Positions 54,541 to 62,806 of a stretch of 64,000 nucleotides of DNA are shown piece after piece. The notes under the pieces were generated by a model, which had not been told where the DNA came from, made no database searches, and saw nothing but the letters and a program-made list of their open reading frames with translations. Each line of letters begins with the position of its first letter. Within the stretch, counting starts at the first letter, position 1. The stretch is from Caulobacteraceae bacterium. Lineage in GTDB: Bacteria > Pseudomonadota > Alphaproteobacteria > Caulobacterales > Caulobacteraceae. The stretch covers positions 1-64,000 of the forward strand of contig CANJLH010000015.1 in assembly GCA_947475415.1 (NCBI GenBank). Direction: 5' to 3'. Position numbers and translations under genes: made by a program.

Positions 54541-55400
54541 GCGTCCAGGGTGAGCCTGTGGCCGGCGAGGACGGCGCCCGAGCCTTCGTCACCCCGGAGG
54601 GCGTTGATCTGCGGCTGAAGGTCGGAGATGCGTCGGCCCGGGCCTGGGCCTTCATGATCGACGTGGCGATTATCTTGGGTCTGCTGTTGGCGATAAGCTT
54701 GCTTGTGGCGGGCGCGGCCTGGGCATCGAAACTACAGGGCGTGGAGATGGTTGGCGTAGTCTGGGTCTTGGCCGCCTTCTTCCTGCGCAACTTCTATTTT
54801 GTCGGCTTCGAGCTTTCGCCCCGGGCCGCCACCCCAGGCAAGCAGGCCATGGGCCTGCGGGTGATCGCCCGCAATGGGGCGCGACTTACCGCCGATGCTG
54901 TGTTCGCCCGCAGCGCCATGCGCGAGTTGGAGGTGTTCCTGCCGGCCTCCTTCCTGTTCGCCCGCGGCTCGGGCGTGGACGGCTGGCTGGTGCTGCTGGG
55001 TGTCATGTGGACGATCGGCTTCCTGATCTTCCCGCTGCTCAACCGCGACCGGCTTCGTTTGGGTGATCTGGTCGCCGGCACCATGGTGATCCAGGCGCCC
55101 AAGCGCCGCCTGCTGCCCGATCTGTCGGCGGCTCCGGCCGCCGGCTTTGTGTTCAGCCGCGAACAACTCGAGGCTTATGGGGTCAAGGAGCTGCACGTGC
55201 TGGAGGACGTCCTGCGTCTCAAAGATCGCCGCACCCAGACCGCGGTCAGCGAACGCATTCGCCGGAAGATCGGCTGGAGCGAACCGCTGCCGACCTCGGA
55301 CGAGGCCTTCCTGTCCGCCTATTACGCCGCCCTGCGCGGGCGCCTGGAAAGCCGCCTGCTGTTCGGCCATCGCCGCCGCGACAAGTTCGACCGCGCCTGA
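54537..55400 (+). CDS. RDD family membrane protein
   Basis: A 287-residue protein whose first 200 residues hold three or four helices typical of the RDD family (ARAWAFMIDVAIILGLLL). A polar C-terminal domain of about 90 residues follows, containing KDRRTQTAVSERIRRKIGW. ATG 54537 overlaps the SpoIIM stop by four bases. RDD proteins are often encoded with SpoIIM-like, DUF58 and MoxR proteins, but their role is not clear; some resemble ion transporters. Last gene of the + strand run. Confidence 0.86.
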   Translation: MSVQGEPVAGEDGARAFVTPEGVDLRLKVGDASARAWAFMIDVAIILGLLLAISLLVAGAAWASKLQGVEMVGVVWVLAAFFLRNFYFVGFELSPRAATPGKQAMGLRVIARNGARLTADAVFARSAMRELEVFLPASFLFARGSGVDGWLVLLGVMWTIGFLIFPLLNRDRLRLGDLVAGTMVIQAPKRRLLPDLSAAPAAGFVFSREQLEAYGVKELHVLEDVLRLKDRRTQTAVSERIRRKIGWSEPLPTSDEAFLSAYYAALRGRLESRLLFGHRRRDKFDRA

Positions 55401-55404
55401 GGTC

Positions 55405-56280
55405 TCAGTCGAACACCGACGCCAGCGCCTCCGGCCCCACGCCCTCCTTCACCCGGCGCAGTTCGTAATAGATGTTGGCGATCCCGGCGCTGCCCACCAT
55501 TGAGCTTACGATCGACATCAGCCCGACGATCACCCAGTAGGCCCGGGTGAATGCGGACAACGCGGCCATTGGCGAGGCGCCCGGAGCCACCGTGGGGCCT
55601 GTCCATCCAGCCCCGACCAGGTTCGACAGCACGCCTTGCACCACCGAAGAAACGATCGTCCATAGGATCAAGAGCCCAAAGATCCGCCAGCGGTTGTGCT
55701 TGGTCAGCTTTCCGCTGCGCGTGAAGGCGCCTAGCACCCCAGTGTGTTCGACCACCTGGGCGGGAAAGATGAGACTCCAGGCCAAACCGACCATGATCCA
55801 GGCGACGTAGAGCGCGATCAATCCAATGACGAACAGGAAAATCATCGGACCCGGCCCGCTTTTTCCCAGGAGCGCCAGCGGTATAAGCAGCACGGCGAAA
55901 GACCCCACCACCGCCAGGATCGCCAGGGTGATGATTCCCATCATCGGCAGGAAGTTCTTCAGGCCGGTGGAAATGCAGTCCCCGGCGTTTGCCTTGCGTC
56001 CATTGAGGTCGGCGACGGTGGCGTGGATCAGTCCAGCCTGCAGGACGCAGGACGCCACCATGATTGCCAGCACGCCCACCGCCAACAGGACGCCGCCGGA
56101 CACGTAGTGCTTGGCGACCATCTCCATCACCCCGATGATCACCGGGACAAGCGGCAGAACGAACAGGCCGACGATAAGCGTTAGAAAGGTGACGAAGTTG
56201 CGCCGGATGACGCCGAACGTCCCCTTGATCACATTGCCGAAGCCGAGCTTCGGGGTCGGAATTGTTGCAAGATCGGTCAT
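55405..56280 (-). CDS. Polytopic membrane protein of unknown function
   Basis: A 291-residue inner-membrane protein with about six helices. The first begins near residue 25 (NFVTFLTLIVGLFVLPLVPVIIG). A hydrophilic GRKANAGDCISTG loop follows, and a conserved-looking FPAQVVEHTGVLGAFTRSGKL loop lies in the C-terminal half. The pattern resembles membrane-anchor domains of the glycerophosphodiester phosphodiesterase/YciC type, but no catalytic part is present. The ATG at 56280 has a strong GGGGGA site; ATG 56301 is an alternative. It converges on the RDD gene with four bases between. Function unknown. Confidence 0.75.
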   Translation of the reverse strand: MTDLATIPTPKLGFGNVIKGTFGVIRRNFVTFLTLIVGLFVLPLVPVIIGVMEMVAKHYVSGGVLLAVGVLAIMVASCVLQAGLIHATVADLNGRKANAGDCISTGLKNFLPMMGIITLAILAVVGSFAVLLIPLALLGKSGPGPMIFLFVIGLIALYVAWIMVGLAWSLIFPAQVVEHTGVLGAFTRSGKLTKHNRWRIFGLLILWTIVSSVVQGVLSNLVGAGWTGPTVAPGASPMAALSAFTRAYWVIVGLMSIVSSMVGSAGIANIYYELRRVKEGVGPEALASVFD

Positions 56281-56344
56281 TGTGTTTCCCCCATCCTGCA
56301 TTTGATCTTGACCGATTTCGGCGGACCTCGCCAGAACCGTCGGA

Positions 56345-58240
56345 TCAGGCGCTCAGCGATACGGCGTCACCGCTCTCGTCGGACGCCAGGCGGTTGATTT
56401 CCGCCAGCAGCTGGGCCGGTGAGAATGGTTTGCTGACCACCCCGCTCAGGCCCGCCGCGCGATAGGCCTCCTGGTGGTGGCTCATCACATCGGCGGTGAG
56501 CGCGATGACAGGCACGTTCGCGGCGGCCGACCCCAGGGCGCGGATGTGGCGGGTCGCCTCCAGTCCATCCATCCGCGGCATGTTGATGTCCATCAGGATC
56601 AGGTCGAAGGCGCCGTTGGCGGCCGCTTCGATCGCCGCTTCGCCGCTGTCCACCGCGCTCGCTTGCGCACCCAGCGCCTCCAGCGATTTCACCGCCACCA
56701 GCCGGTTGGTGGCGTTGTCATCGACCACCAATATGTCCAGGCCTTCCAGCGGCGCGCCGGCGAAGACGCTGGATTCAGTGGTGACCTCAGTCTCAGCAGG
56801 CGGCGCCGCCACCTCAAACCAGAAGGTGGAGCCATGACCCTCCACGCTGGTGAAGTCCATGTCGCCGCCCATCATCCGGGCCAGGCTGCGGGAAATGGCG
56901 AGACCCAGCCCGGTACCGCCGAATTTGCGGTTGGCGCCGGCCTCGGCCTGCTGGAAGCGTTCGAACAATCGTCCGCGCGCCGCCTCGGGAACACCCACGC
57001 CGGTGTCCTGCACCTCGCAACGCAGCCTTCGACCCGCGCCCTCGCCCAGATAGGACAGCCGCACGCCGACACCGCCCGCCTCGGTGAATTTCACCGCGTT
57101 GCCGATGATGTTGAACAGGCATTGGCGCAGCCGCATGGGGTCCAGGCTGGCGCCTCCCATTGCGGAAACGGCCTCCACACGCAGCGAAAGGCCCTTCGCC
57201 AGGGCCTGCGAGCCCAGAATACTGCAGACGCTTTGGGCGATTTGCACCGGATCGCAGGGTTCCGGTGTCAGGTCGAGCCGCCCGGCCTCGATCTTGGAGA
57301 AATCGAGAACGTCGTCGATCAACTGGCCCAGCATGCCGCTACAAGCGATCGCCTCCTTGAGCAGGTGCAGCCCGTCCGGCGACAGCGCTTCGCGCTTCAA
57401 GAGGTTCAACACCGCGACGATCCCGTTCATCGGCGTGCGGATCTCGTGGCTGACCGAGGCCAGGAAATTGGACTTGGCGTCCGTCGCCGCCTCGGCCGCA
57501 TCCAGCGCCACCTGCAGGCGCTGCGCCGCCGCATTGGCCTCATCGCGCGCCATCGCCACCGGCGTCACATTCTGGTTCAGGCCATAGACTTCGTAGAGAC
57601 CACATGCGGTTCGCCGGCCCGAACGGTAATGCACTTGCAGGTGGCTCCAGCCGCCGCCCGGCTCTTTGCGCCGAACTTCGGCCTGGGCCGAACCACCAAC
57701 CGACGCGATGCGGTCGAGCACCTCGAAATTTCCCACGACGTCGTCGGGGTGCAGCGTTTGAGCCAGCGCATCGCGTCCAAACGCGCCGGTGTCGTCATCT
57801 GTCTCGGTGGTGGTTTCGATGCGGAAAAGCGCCAGTTCGGGATCGTAACGCCAGACGCCAACTTCGGCGTCCAGCAGCAGGCCGTCGCGGGTCTGGTGGG
57901 CGAACCGGAAATCATCAAGCGCGTTGCGCTCCGACGTCACATCCACAAGCGCCGCCAGGATCCCGCCCTGGAACCGCTGCAGGTCCAGGCGGATCCAGCA
58001 GTCGATGATATCGTCGCCAAGGTTGTAGATCTGGCCCCCGGCCATCCTGTCGACGCCGGTCGCCGCCTTGGTCAGCATCTCGAAGACGTCACGGCCTTGT
58101 ACGTCCGCCCCGCCCCCGACCAGCTCCTCGAAGCGCGGATTCGACGCCACCACGCACAAATCACTGTCGAGCGCGGCCATCGCGATCGGCAGTTCTTCGA
58201 GGCGGAATGGCGGCGACCAGGTCGACGCGGCTTCGGACAT
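56345..58240 (-). CDS. Hybrid sensor histidine kinase with PAS region and C-terminal receiver
   Basis: A 631-residue cytoplasmic kinase. Residues 1-235 hold PAS-like folds without membrane helices. HisKA has the phospho-acceptor H265 in SVSHEIRTPM; HATPase has NIIGNAVKF, DTGVG and GTGLGLAI; the receiver domain has the acidic pair DDN near 507-509, phospho-acceptor D551 in LILMDINMP and K604. With no separate output domain, phosphotransfer must pass to another protein. In Caulobacterales such kinases often feed cell-cycle or stress networks. Signal and partner are unknown. Lies 64 bases from the neighbouring minus-strand gene. Confidence 0.92.
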   Translation of the reverse strand: MSEAASTWSPPFRLEELPIAMAALDSDLCVVASNPRFEELVGGGADVQGRDVFEMLTKAATGVDRMAGGQIYNLGDDIIDCWIRLDLQRFQGGILAALVDVTSERNALDDFRFAHQTRDGLLLDAEVGVWRYDPELALFRIETTTETDDDTGAFGRDALAQTLHPDDVVGNFEVLDRIASVGGSAQAEVRRKEPGGGWSHLQVHYRSGRRTACGLYEVYGLNQNVTPVAMARDEANAAAQRLQVALDAAEAATDAKSNFLASVSHEIRTPMNGIVAVLNLLKREALSPDGLHLLKEAIACSGMLGQLIDDVLDFSKIEAGRLDLTPEPCDPVQIAQSVCSILGSQALAKGLSLRVEAVSAMGGASLDPMRLRQCLFNIIGNAVKFTEAGGVGVRLSYLGEGAGRRLRCEVQDTGVGVPEAARGRLFERFQQAEAGANRKFGGTGLGLAISRSLARMMGGDMDFTSVEGHGSTFWFEVAAPPAETEVTTESSVFAGAPLEGLDILVVDDNATNRLVAVKSLEALGAQASAVDSGEAAIEAAANGAFDLILMDINMPRMDGLEATRHIRALGSAAANVPVIALTADVMSHHQEAYRAAGLSGVVSKPFSPAQLLAEINRLASDESGDAVSLSA

Positions 58241-58307
58241 GGGGTTCCCCTTGACGATACGCCTTATGCCAGGGCGACGTTAAAGGAGGTTTCACGCGGA
58301 GTTGGTG

Positions 58308-59120
58308 TTAGATCAGCTCCGCCGGTGTCAGGCCGAATTCGGCGATAAAGTCCGCGGCCTTGTCGATGCGTCCCGACATTTCGCGATAATCGCAGCAGGA
58401 CAGCTTCAGCACCGACTCGGCGATCCAGGTTATCGGTTGCAGCCGCGCGCGGGCCGCTTCGCTCAGGAATCCGTTGGCGCTCACCCCCGGCGTCTCCACC
58501 AGCCCCGGCGAGATCACATTGACCGCGATCCCGTCGTCATACACCTCGCAGGCCAGGCCGGTGGTGAACCGCTCCAGCGCCGCCTTGACCATCCCATAGA
58601 CCGTATTGCCGGCCGAGGGCTTGTAGGTGGGTTTCGGATGTCGGGTGGCGCCCGACGAGATGTTGATGATCCATCCCTGCTTCTTCGCACGCATGGCCGG
58701 CAGGACCAGTTGCGACAGGTGGAAAGGGGCGTCCACTCCCACCCCCATCATCAGCCGGTAGCGCTTGTCGGTGTAGTCGGCGACCCGCATGACGATGTTG
58801 AGGGCGGCGTTGTTCACCAGGATGTCGATCGGCCCATAGGCCGCCACGGCGTCCTTCACCAGACGCTCGCGGTCGCCGGCCTCGGCCAGATCGGCGCGGA
58901 AGAAGGCCGCCTCGCCGCCGGCCCCGCGGATGCGGTCCACCGTCTCGTGCAGGCTGCCGGGCAGCTTGGAATCGCCGGCCTCGGCGGTGCGCGCGGTAAT
59001 CACGACCTTCGCCCCTTCCATGGCCAGTCGCATGGCGATGGCCTCGCCGATGCCGCGGCTGGCGCCGGTAACCAGGGCGGTCCTGCCGGCCAGGAGTCCG
59101 TTGGGGTTGATCTGCGGCAT
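58308..59120 (-). CDS. Short-chain dehydrogenase/reductase (SDR family)
   Basis: A 270-residue classical SDR. The cofactor loop TGASRGIGEAIAM lies at residues 17-29, NNAALN marks the structural Asn motif, ISSGAT holds the catalytic serine, and YGMVK is the active-site YxxxK. The acidic/basic pattern after the second strand (TARTAEAG) suggests NADP(H) but is not decisive. Substrate unknown. It precedes the hybrid kinase on the same strand with a 67-base gap and diverges from uvrC. Confidence 0.9.
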   Translation of the reverse strand: MPQINPNGLLAGRTALVTGASRGIGEAIAMRLAMEGAKVVITARTAEAGDSKLPGSLHETVDRIRGAGGEAAFFRADLAEAGDRERLVKDAVAAYGPIDILVNNAALNIVMRVADYTDKRYRLMMGVGVDAPFHLSQLVLPAMRAKKQGWIINISSGATRHPKPTYKPSAGNTVYGMVKAALERFTTGLACEVYDDGIAVNVISPGLVETPGVSANGFLSEAARARLQPITWIAESVLKLSCCDYREMSGRIDKAADFIAEFGLTPAELI

Positions 59121-59187
59121 GGCGTCCTCCTCAGGGTTCGACCCCGCCTCTTAGCGCGCCGGCGCGAACCGGCCTATATCTGCGCAC

Positions 59188-61050
59188 ATGCCGAGCGACA
59201 TCCAAACGCCGCTGCAGGGCGCGGCCCTGATCAAGGACCAGGTGCGCCGCCTGCCCGATGCGCCCGGCGTCTATCGGATGATCGGCGCTGAGGGCGAGGC
59301 GCTCTATGTGGGCAAGGCTCGCTCCCTGAAAAAGCGCGTTACCCAGTACGCTCAGGGCCGCTTCCACACCCAGCGTATCGCCCTGATGGTCGATCTCACC
59401 CGGTCCATGGAGTTCGTCACCACCCGCACCGAGACCGACGCCCTGCTGCTTGAGATCAACTTGATCAAGCAACTCAAGCCCCGCTTCAACGTGCTGCTGC
59501 GGGACGACAAATCCTTTCCGGAGATTGTCATCCGCCGCGAGCACCCCGCCGCGCAGCTTCGCAAGCACCGCGGCGCCCACACCATCAAGGGCGACTACTT
59601 CGGCCCCTTCGCCAGCGCCCACGCCGTCACCCGCACCCTCAACACCCTGCAGAAGGCCTTCCTGCTGCGCTCCTGCTCCGACAGCGTCTACGAGGGCCGC
59701 ACCCGTCCTTGCATGCTGCACCAGATCAAGCGTTGCGCCGCCCCCTGCACCGGCCTGGTCAGCCTTGAGGATTACGCCGGCCTGGTGGAGCAAGCCGAGG
59801 ACTTCCTGCGCGGCAAATCTCGCGCCGTCATGTCCCGCATGTCGGCCGAGATGCAGGCCGCCTCCGACGAGATGGAATTCGAGACCGCCGCGCGCCTGCG
59901 CGACCGCATCCGCGCCCTCGCCTCCGTCGCCCAGGAACAGCAGATCAATCCGGAGACCGTCGATGAGGCCGACGTCTTCGCGCTGCACGCCGAAGGCGGG
60001 CAGGCCTGCGTGCAGGTGTTCTTCTTTCGCGCCGGCCAGAACTGGGGCAACCGCGCGTATTTCCCCCGGGTCGATCGCAGCGACGAGCCGGCCGAGGTGA
60101 TGGCCGCCTTCCTAGGTCAGTTCTATGACGACAAGCCGATCCCCAGGCTGATCCTGGTCAGCGCCCTGCCCAACGACCGCGACCTGTTGTGCGAGGCCTT
60201 CGCCCTGAAGGCCGGGCGTAAGGTGGAGATCGCCGTCCCCCAGCGCGGCGAAAAGGCCCAGTTGGTGGCGCATGCGGCCACCAATGCCCGAGAGGCGCTG
60301 GGCCGGCGGATGGCCGAGGGTTCCGCCCAGGCGAAACTGTTGGCCGGCGTCGCTGAGGTCTTCGGCCTGGAAGCGCCGCCGGAGCGGATCGAGGTCTATG
60401 ACAACTCCCACATTTCCGGGACCAACGCCGTCGGCGGCATGATCGTCGCCGGTCCCGAGGGCTTCCAGAAGAGCCAGTACCGCAAGTTCAACATCCGCGA
60501 TTCCGAGCTCACGCCCGGTGACGACTACGCAATGATGCGCGAAGTCCTGCGCCGTCGCTTCGCCCGCCTGGTCAAGGAGGAGGAGGCCGGTGAACCCGCC
60601 CTGCGCCCCGACCTTGTGCTGATCGATGGCGGCGCGGGCCAATTGGCTGTGGCGACAGAGGTGATGACCGAACTTGGCTGCGACGATATCGCCGTGGTTG
60701 GCGTCGCCAAGGGCCCCGACCGGGACGCAGGCCTGGAGCGCTTCTTCCTCGAAACCAAGCCGCCCTTCATGCTCGAGCCGAAATCGCCGGTGCTCTACTA
60801 TCTGCAGCGACTGCGCGACGAAGCCCACCGTTTCGCCATTGGCGCCCACCGCACCCGGCGCGCGGCGGACATGACCAGGAACCCCCTGGACGAAATCGAA
60901 GGCGTCGGGCCAGGCCGCAAGCGCGCGTTGCTGCACGCCTTCGGCTCGGCCCGGGGTGTGAGCCGCGCTTCCGTGGACGATCTGGCCAAGGTGGACGGGG
61001 TCAGCGAAGCCCTGGCGCAGCGGGTGTTTGATCACTTTCGGAAGGGGTGA
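59188..61050 (+). CDS. uvrC: Excinuclease ABC subunit C
   Basis: Makes the two incisions around DNA lesions after UvrA/UvrB recognition. The 620-residue chain shows the standard order: GIY-YIG nuclease with [18 protein letters not shown] near 27-44, a cysteine-containing linker ([13 protein letters not shown]), a UVR domain near 205-240, the RNase H-like C-terminal nuclease with [15 protein letters not shown], and a helix-hairpin-helix pair at the end. ATG 59188 fits the usual N-terminus. Complete, with no oddity. Confidence 0.97.
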   Translation: MPSDIQTPLQGAALIKDQVRRLPDAPGVYRMIGAEGEALYVGKARSLKKRVTQYAQGRFHTQRIALMVDLTRSMEFVTTRTETDALLLEINLIKQLKPRFNVLLRDDKSFPEIVIRREHPAAQLRKHRGAHTIKGDYFGPFASAHAVTRTLNTLQKAFLLRSCSDSVYEGRTRPCMLHQIKRCAAPCTGLVSLEDYAGLVEQAEDFLRGKSRAVMSRMSAEMQAASDEMEFETAARLRDRIRALASVAQEQQINPETVDEADVFALHAEGGQACVQVFFFRAGQNWGNRAYFPRVDRSDEPAEVMAAFLGQFYDDKPIPRLILVSALPNDRDLLCEAFALKAGRKVEIAVPQRGEKAQLVAHAATNAREALGRRMAEGSAQAKLLAGVAEVFGLEAPPERIEVYDNSHISGTNAVGGMIVAGPEGFQKSQYRKFNIRDSELTPGDDYAMMREVLRRRFARLVKEEEAGEPALRPDLVLIDGGAGQLAVATEVMTELGCDDIAVVGVAKGPDRDAGLERFFLETKPPFMLEPKSPVLYYLQRLRDEAHRFAIGAHRTRRAADMTRNPLDEIEGVGPGRKRALLHAFGSARGVSRASVDDLAKVDGVSEALAQRVFDHFRKG

Positions 61051-61124
61051 GGGGCTGCTCCCCAGAGCCCAACTCCGTCTGGCTGTTACCAAACTGTCGC
61101 GGAACCGTCGTATCCGCGTCGACC

Positions 61125-61646
61125 ATGACAAAGTCCTGCGGCTCCTGCGGCATGTGTTGCAAATTGCTTGGCGTCGAGGCGATTGAAAAGGCGTCCGGCG
61201 ATTGGTGCGCCCACTATCAGAGGGGCAAAGGCTGCGCGATCTACGCCGAGCGCCCGGCCGCCTGCGCCAGTTTCACCTGCCTTTGGCTCGATTCCGAAAA
61301 GCTCGGCGACGCCTGGCGCCCCGACCGCGCCAAATTCGTTCTCTACACGGCCCGGGATGGGGCGAGGCTGAATGTCGTCGTGGATCCGGCCGCGCCAGCC
61401 GCCTGGCGGCGGGAGCCCTATTACAGTCGGCTGAAGACCATGTCGCAGCGGGCGTTCGACGGCTACGAACTGCTGGTGAGCATAGGCGATCGGCGGATCG
61501 TCGTGTTCCCCGATCAGGATGTGGACTTGGGCGTCATAAATCCGGACCACAAGATCATCTCGGGCTATGCGGAAAAGGACGGCGCGCAAATTCCCTACGC
61601 TATGGTGCTGAGCGACCTGCCGGATACGCCTGCGAAACCGGAATAG
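61125..61646 (+). CDS. YkgJ family cysteine cluster protein
   Basis: A 173-residue cytosolic protein beginning with CGSCGMCC (C5, C8, C11, C12), with more cysteines at CAIYAERPAACASFTC. YkgJ-type proteins probably bind zinc or an iron-sulfur cluster; the cellular role is unknown. The ATG at 61125 starts right before the motif. It lies 74 bases after uvrC and 66 bases before ppk2. The Pho-box match between it and ppk2 suggests that ppk2 is transcribed separately. Confidence 0.82.
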   Translation: MTKSCGSCGMCCKLLGVEAIEKASGDWCAHYQRGKGCAIYAERPAACASFTCLWLDSEKLGDAWRPDRAKFVLYTARDGARLNVVVDPAAPAAWRREPYYSRLKTMSQRAFDGYELLVSIGDRRIVVFPDQDVDLGVINPDHKIISGYAEKDGAQIPYAMVLSDLPDTPAKPE

Positions 61647-61652
61647 GCTCGA

Positions 61653-61670
61653 CTGTCATACCATTGTGAC
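61653..61670 (+). promoter_or_regulatory. Pho box (PhoB binding site) before ppk2
   Basis: CTGTCAT at 61653-61659 is a perfect consensus half-site. After four bases (ACCA) comes TTGTGAC, giving the 11-base half-site spacing of Pho boxes. It lies 43 bases before the ppk2 start, nearly the same distance as the site before phoR. It suggests PhoB activation of ppk2 under phosphate limitation. Confidence 0.72.
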
Positions 61671-61712
61671 GCCGCCGCGCGAAAAAGCCGACCCACATCG
61701 GAATCGCAAGGC

Positions 61713-62639
61713 ATGGACGCCAACGGCCAACAACCGCCGCTCTCCAATCTGGAGCGCATCAAACAGGAAATCGCCGACAGCTTTGACGAGGAGCTGGAGC
61801 TGGAGATCGATGAAAGCCGGCTCGAAAATCTGTTCGAGGACTTTTCCGATCAACAGGACGGCGAACAGCTTCAACGGCGCATCTATTTCCGCGAGCTGTT
61901 TCGGCTGCAACACGAGCTCGTGCGCCTGCAGGACTGGGTGCAGCACAAGGGCCTGAAGGTCGTGGTGATCTTCGAGGGCCGCGATGCTGCGGGAAAGGGC
62001 GGGGTCATCAAGCGGATCACCCAGCGGCTAAATCCCCGCATCTGCCGCGTCGCGGCCTTGCCCGCGCCCAATGAGCGCGAGCGAACACAGTGGTATTTCC
62101 AGCGCTATATCGCCCACTTGCCGGCGGCCGGCGAGATCGTTCTGTTTGACCGCAGCTGGTACAACCGCGCCGGCGTCGAACGGGTCATGGGCTTCTGCAC
62201 TGACGCGGAATACGAGGCGTTTTTCGAAGACGTCCCCCTGTTCGAACGGATGCTCGTCCGCTCCGGAGTGATCCTCCTGAAGTACTGGTTCTCGATCACC
62301 GACGACGTGCAGCAATTCCGCTTCAACATGCGGATCCACGATCCGCTGAAGCAATGGAAGCTGAGCCCGATGGATGTGGAATCCCGTCGGCGCTGGGAAG
62401 ATTACACCCGCGCCAAGGAAACCATGCTGGAGCGCACGCACATACCCGAAGCGCCCTGGCGGGTGGTGGAGGCGGTTGACAAGAAACGGGCGCGGCTGAA
62501 CTGCATCGCGCATTTCCTCGAGCAGGTGGACTACCAAGACGTGCCTCACGCGCCCGTCGTCCTGCCGGAGCGTGTGCGCAACGCCGATTACCTTCGTGCG
62601 CCCATCCCGAGGCAACTGTATGTCCCGGCGAAATACTAA
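61713..62639 (+). CDS. ppk2: Polyphosphate kinase 2 (PPK2 family)
   Basis: Transfers phosphate between polyphosphate and nucleoside phosphates. The 308-residue single-domain chain has Walker A GRDAAGKGG at 89-97, Walker B DRSWYNR at 146-152 and the lid region RRWEDYTRAKETML. A single domain of this length fits class I (ADP/GDP to ATP/GTP) or the closely related class III; class cannot be settled by eye. The acidic N-terminus (DEELELEIDE) is common in PPK2. A Pho box lies 43 bases upstream. The next gene, 167 bases on, encodes a PhoX-type phosphatase, which supports a phosphate-economy role. Confidence 0.93.
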   Translation: MDANGQQPPLSNLERIKQEIADSFDEELELEIDESRLENLFEDFSDQQDGEQLQRRIYFRELFRLQHELVRLQDWVQHKGLKVVVIFEGRDAAGKGGVIKRITQRLNPRICRVAALPAPNERERTQWYFQRYIAHLPAAGEIVLFDRSWYNRAGVERVMGFCTDAEYEAFFEDVPLFERMLVRSGVILLKYWFSITDDVQQFRFNMRIHDPLKQWKLSPMDVESRRRWEDYTRAKETMLERTHIPEAPWRVVEAVDKKRARLNCIAHFLEQVDYQDVPHAPVVLPERVRNADYLRAPIPRQLYVPAKY

Positions 62640-62806
62640 GCGATGGACGCCGAACGATTGCTTGAGTTCGGAGTGTGGAACAGCAGACACTGCCTGCGTT
62701 TGACAGGCGATGGCCTGTTGGATTTCGAAATGCCGCGTCACAAGACCACTAACGAACGACCAAAGTCCCCCGGCGTCCAACCGGTCAAGTTCACAGGTGA
62801 ATCCGT

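Noticed and set aside
56474..58348. A 624-codon + strand ORF antisense to the hybrid kinase
   Set aside because: The minus strand shows complete kinase and receiver motifs; the + strand product has no domain and an arginine/glutamine-rich composition.
61028..61080. Possible terminator after uvrC
   Set aside because: GGGG and CCCC can pair around a short loop but there is no T-run and the stem is only four or five bases.
62640..62806. Possible Pho box before the PhoX-type gene
   Set aside because: Only one half-site-like CTGTCA (reverse strand, near 62700) is present; the second half at the proper spacing does not match.
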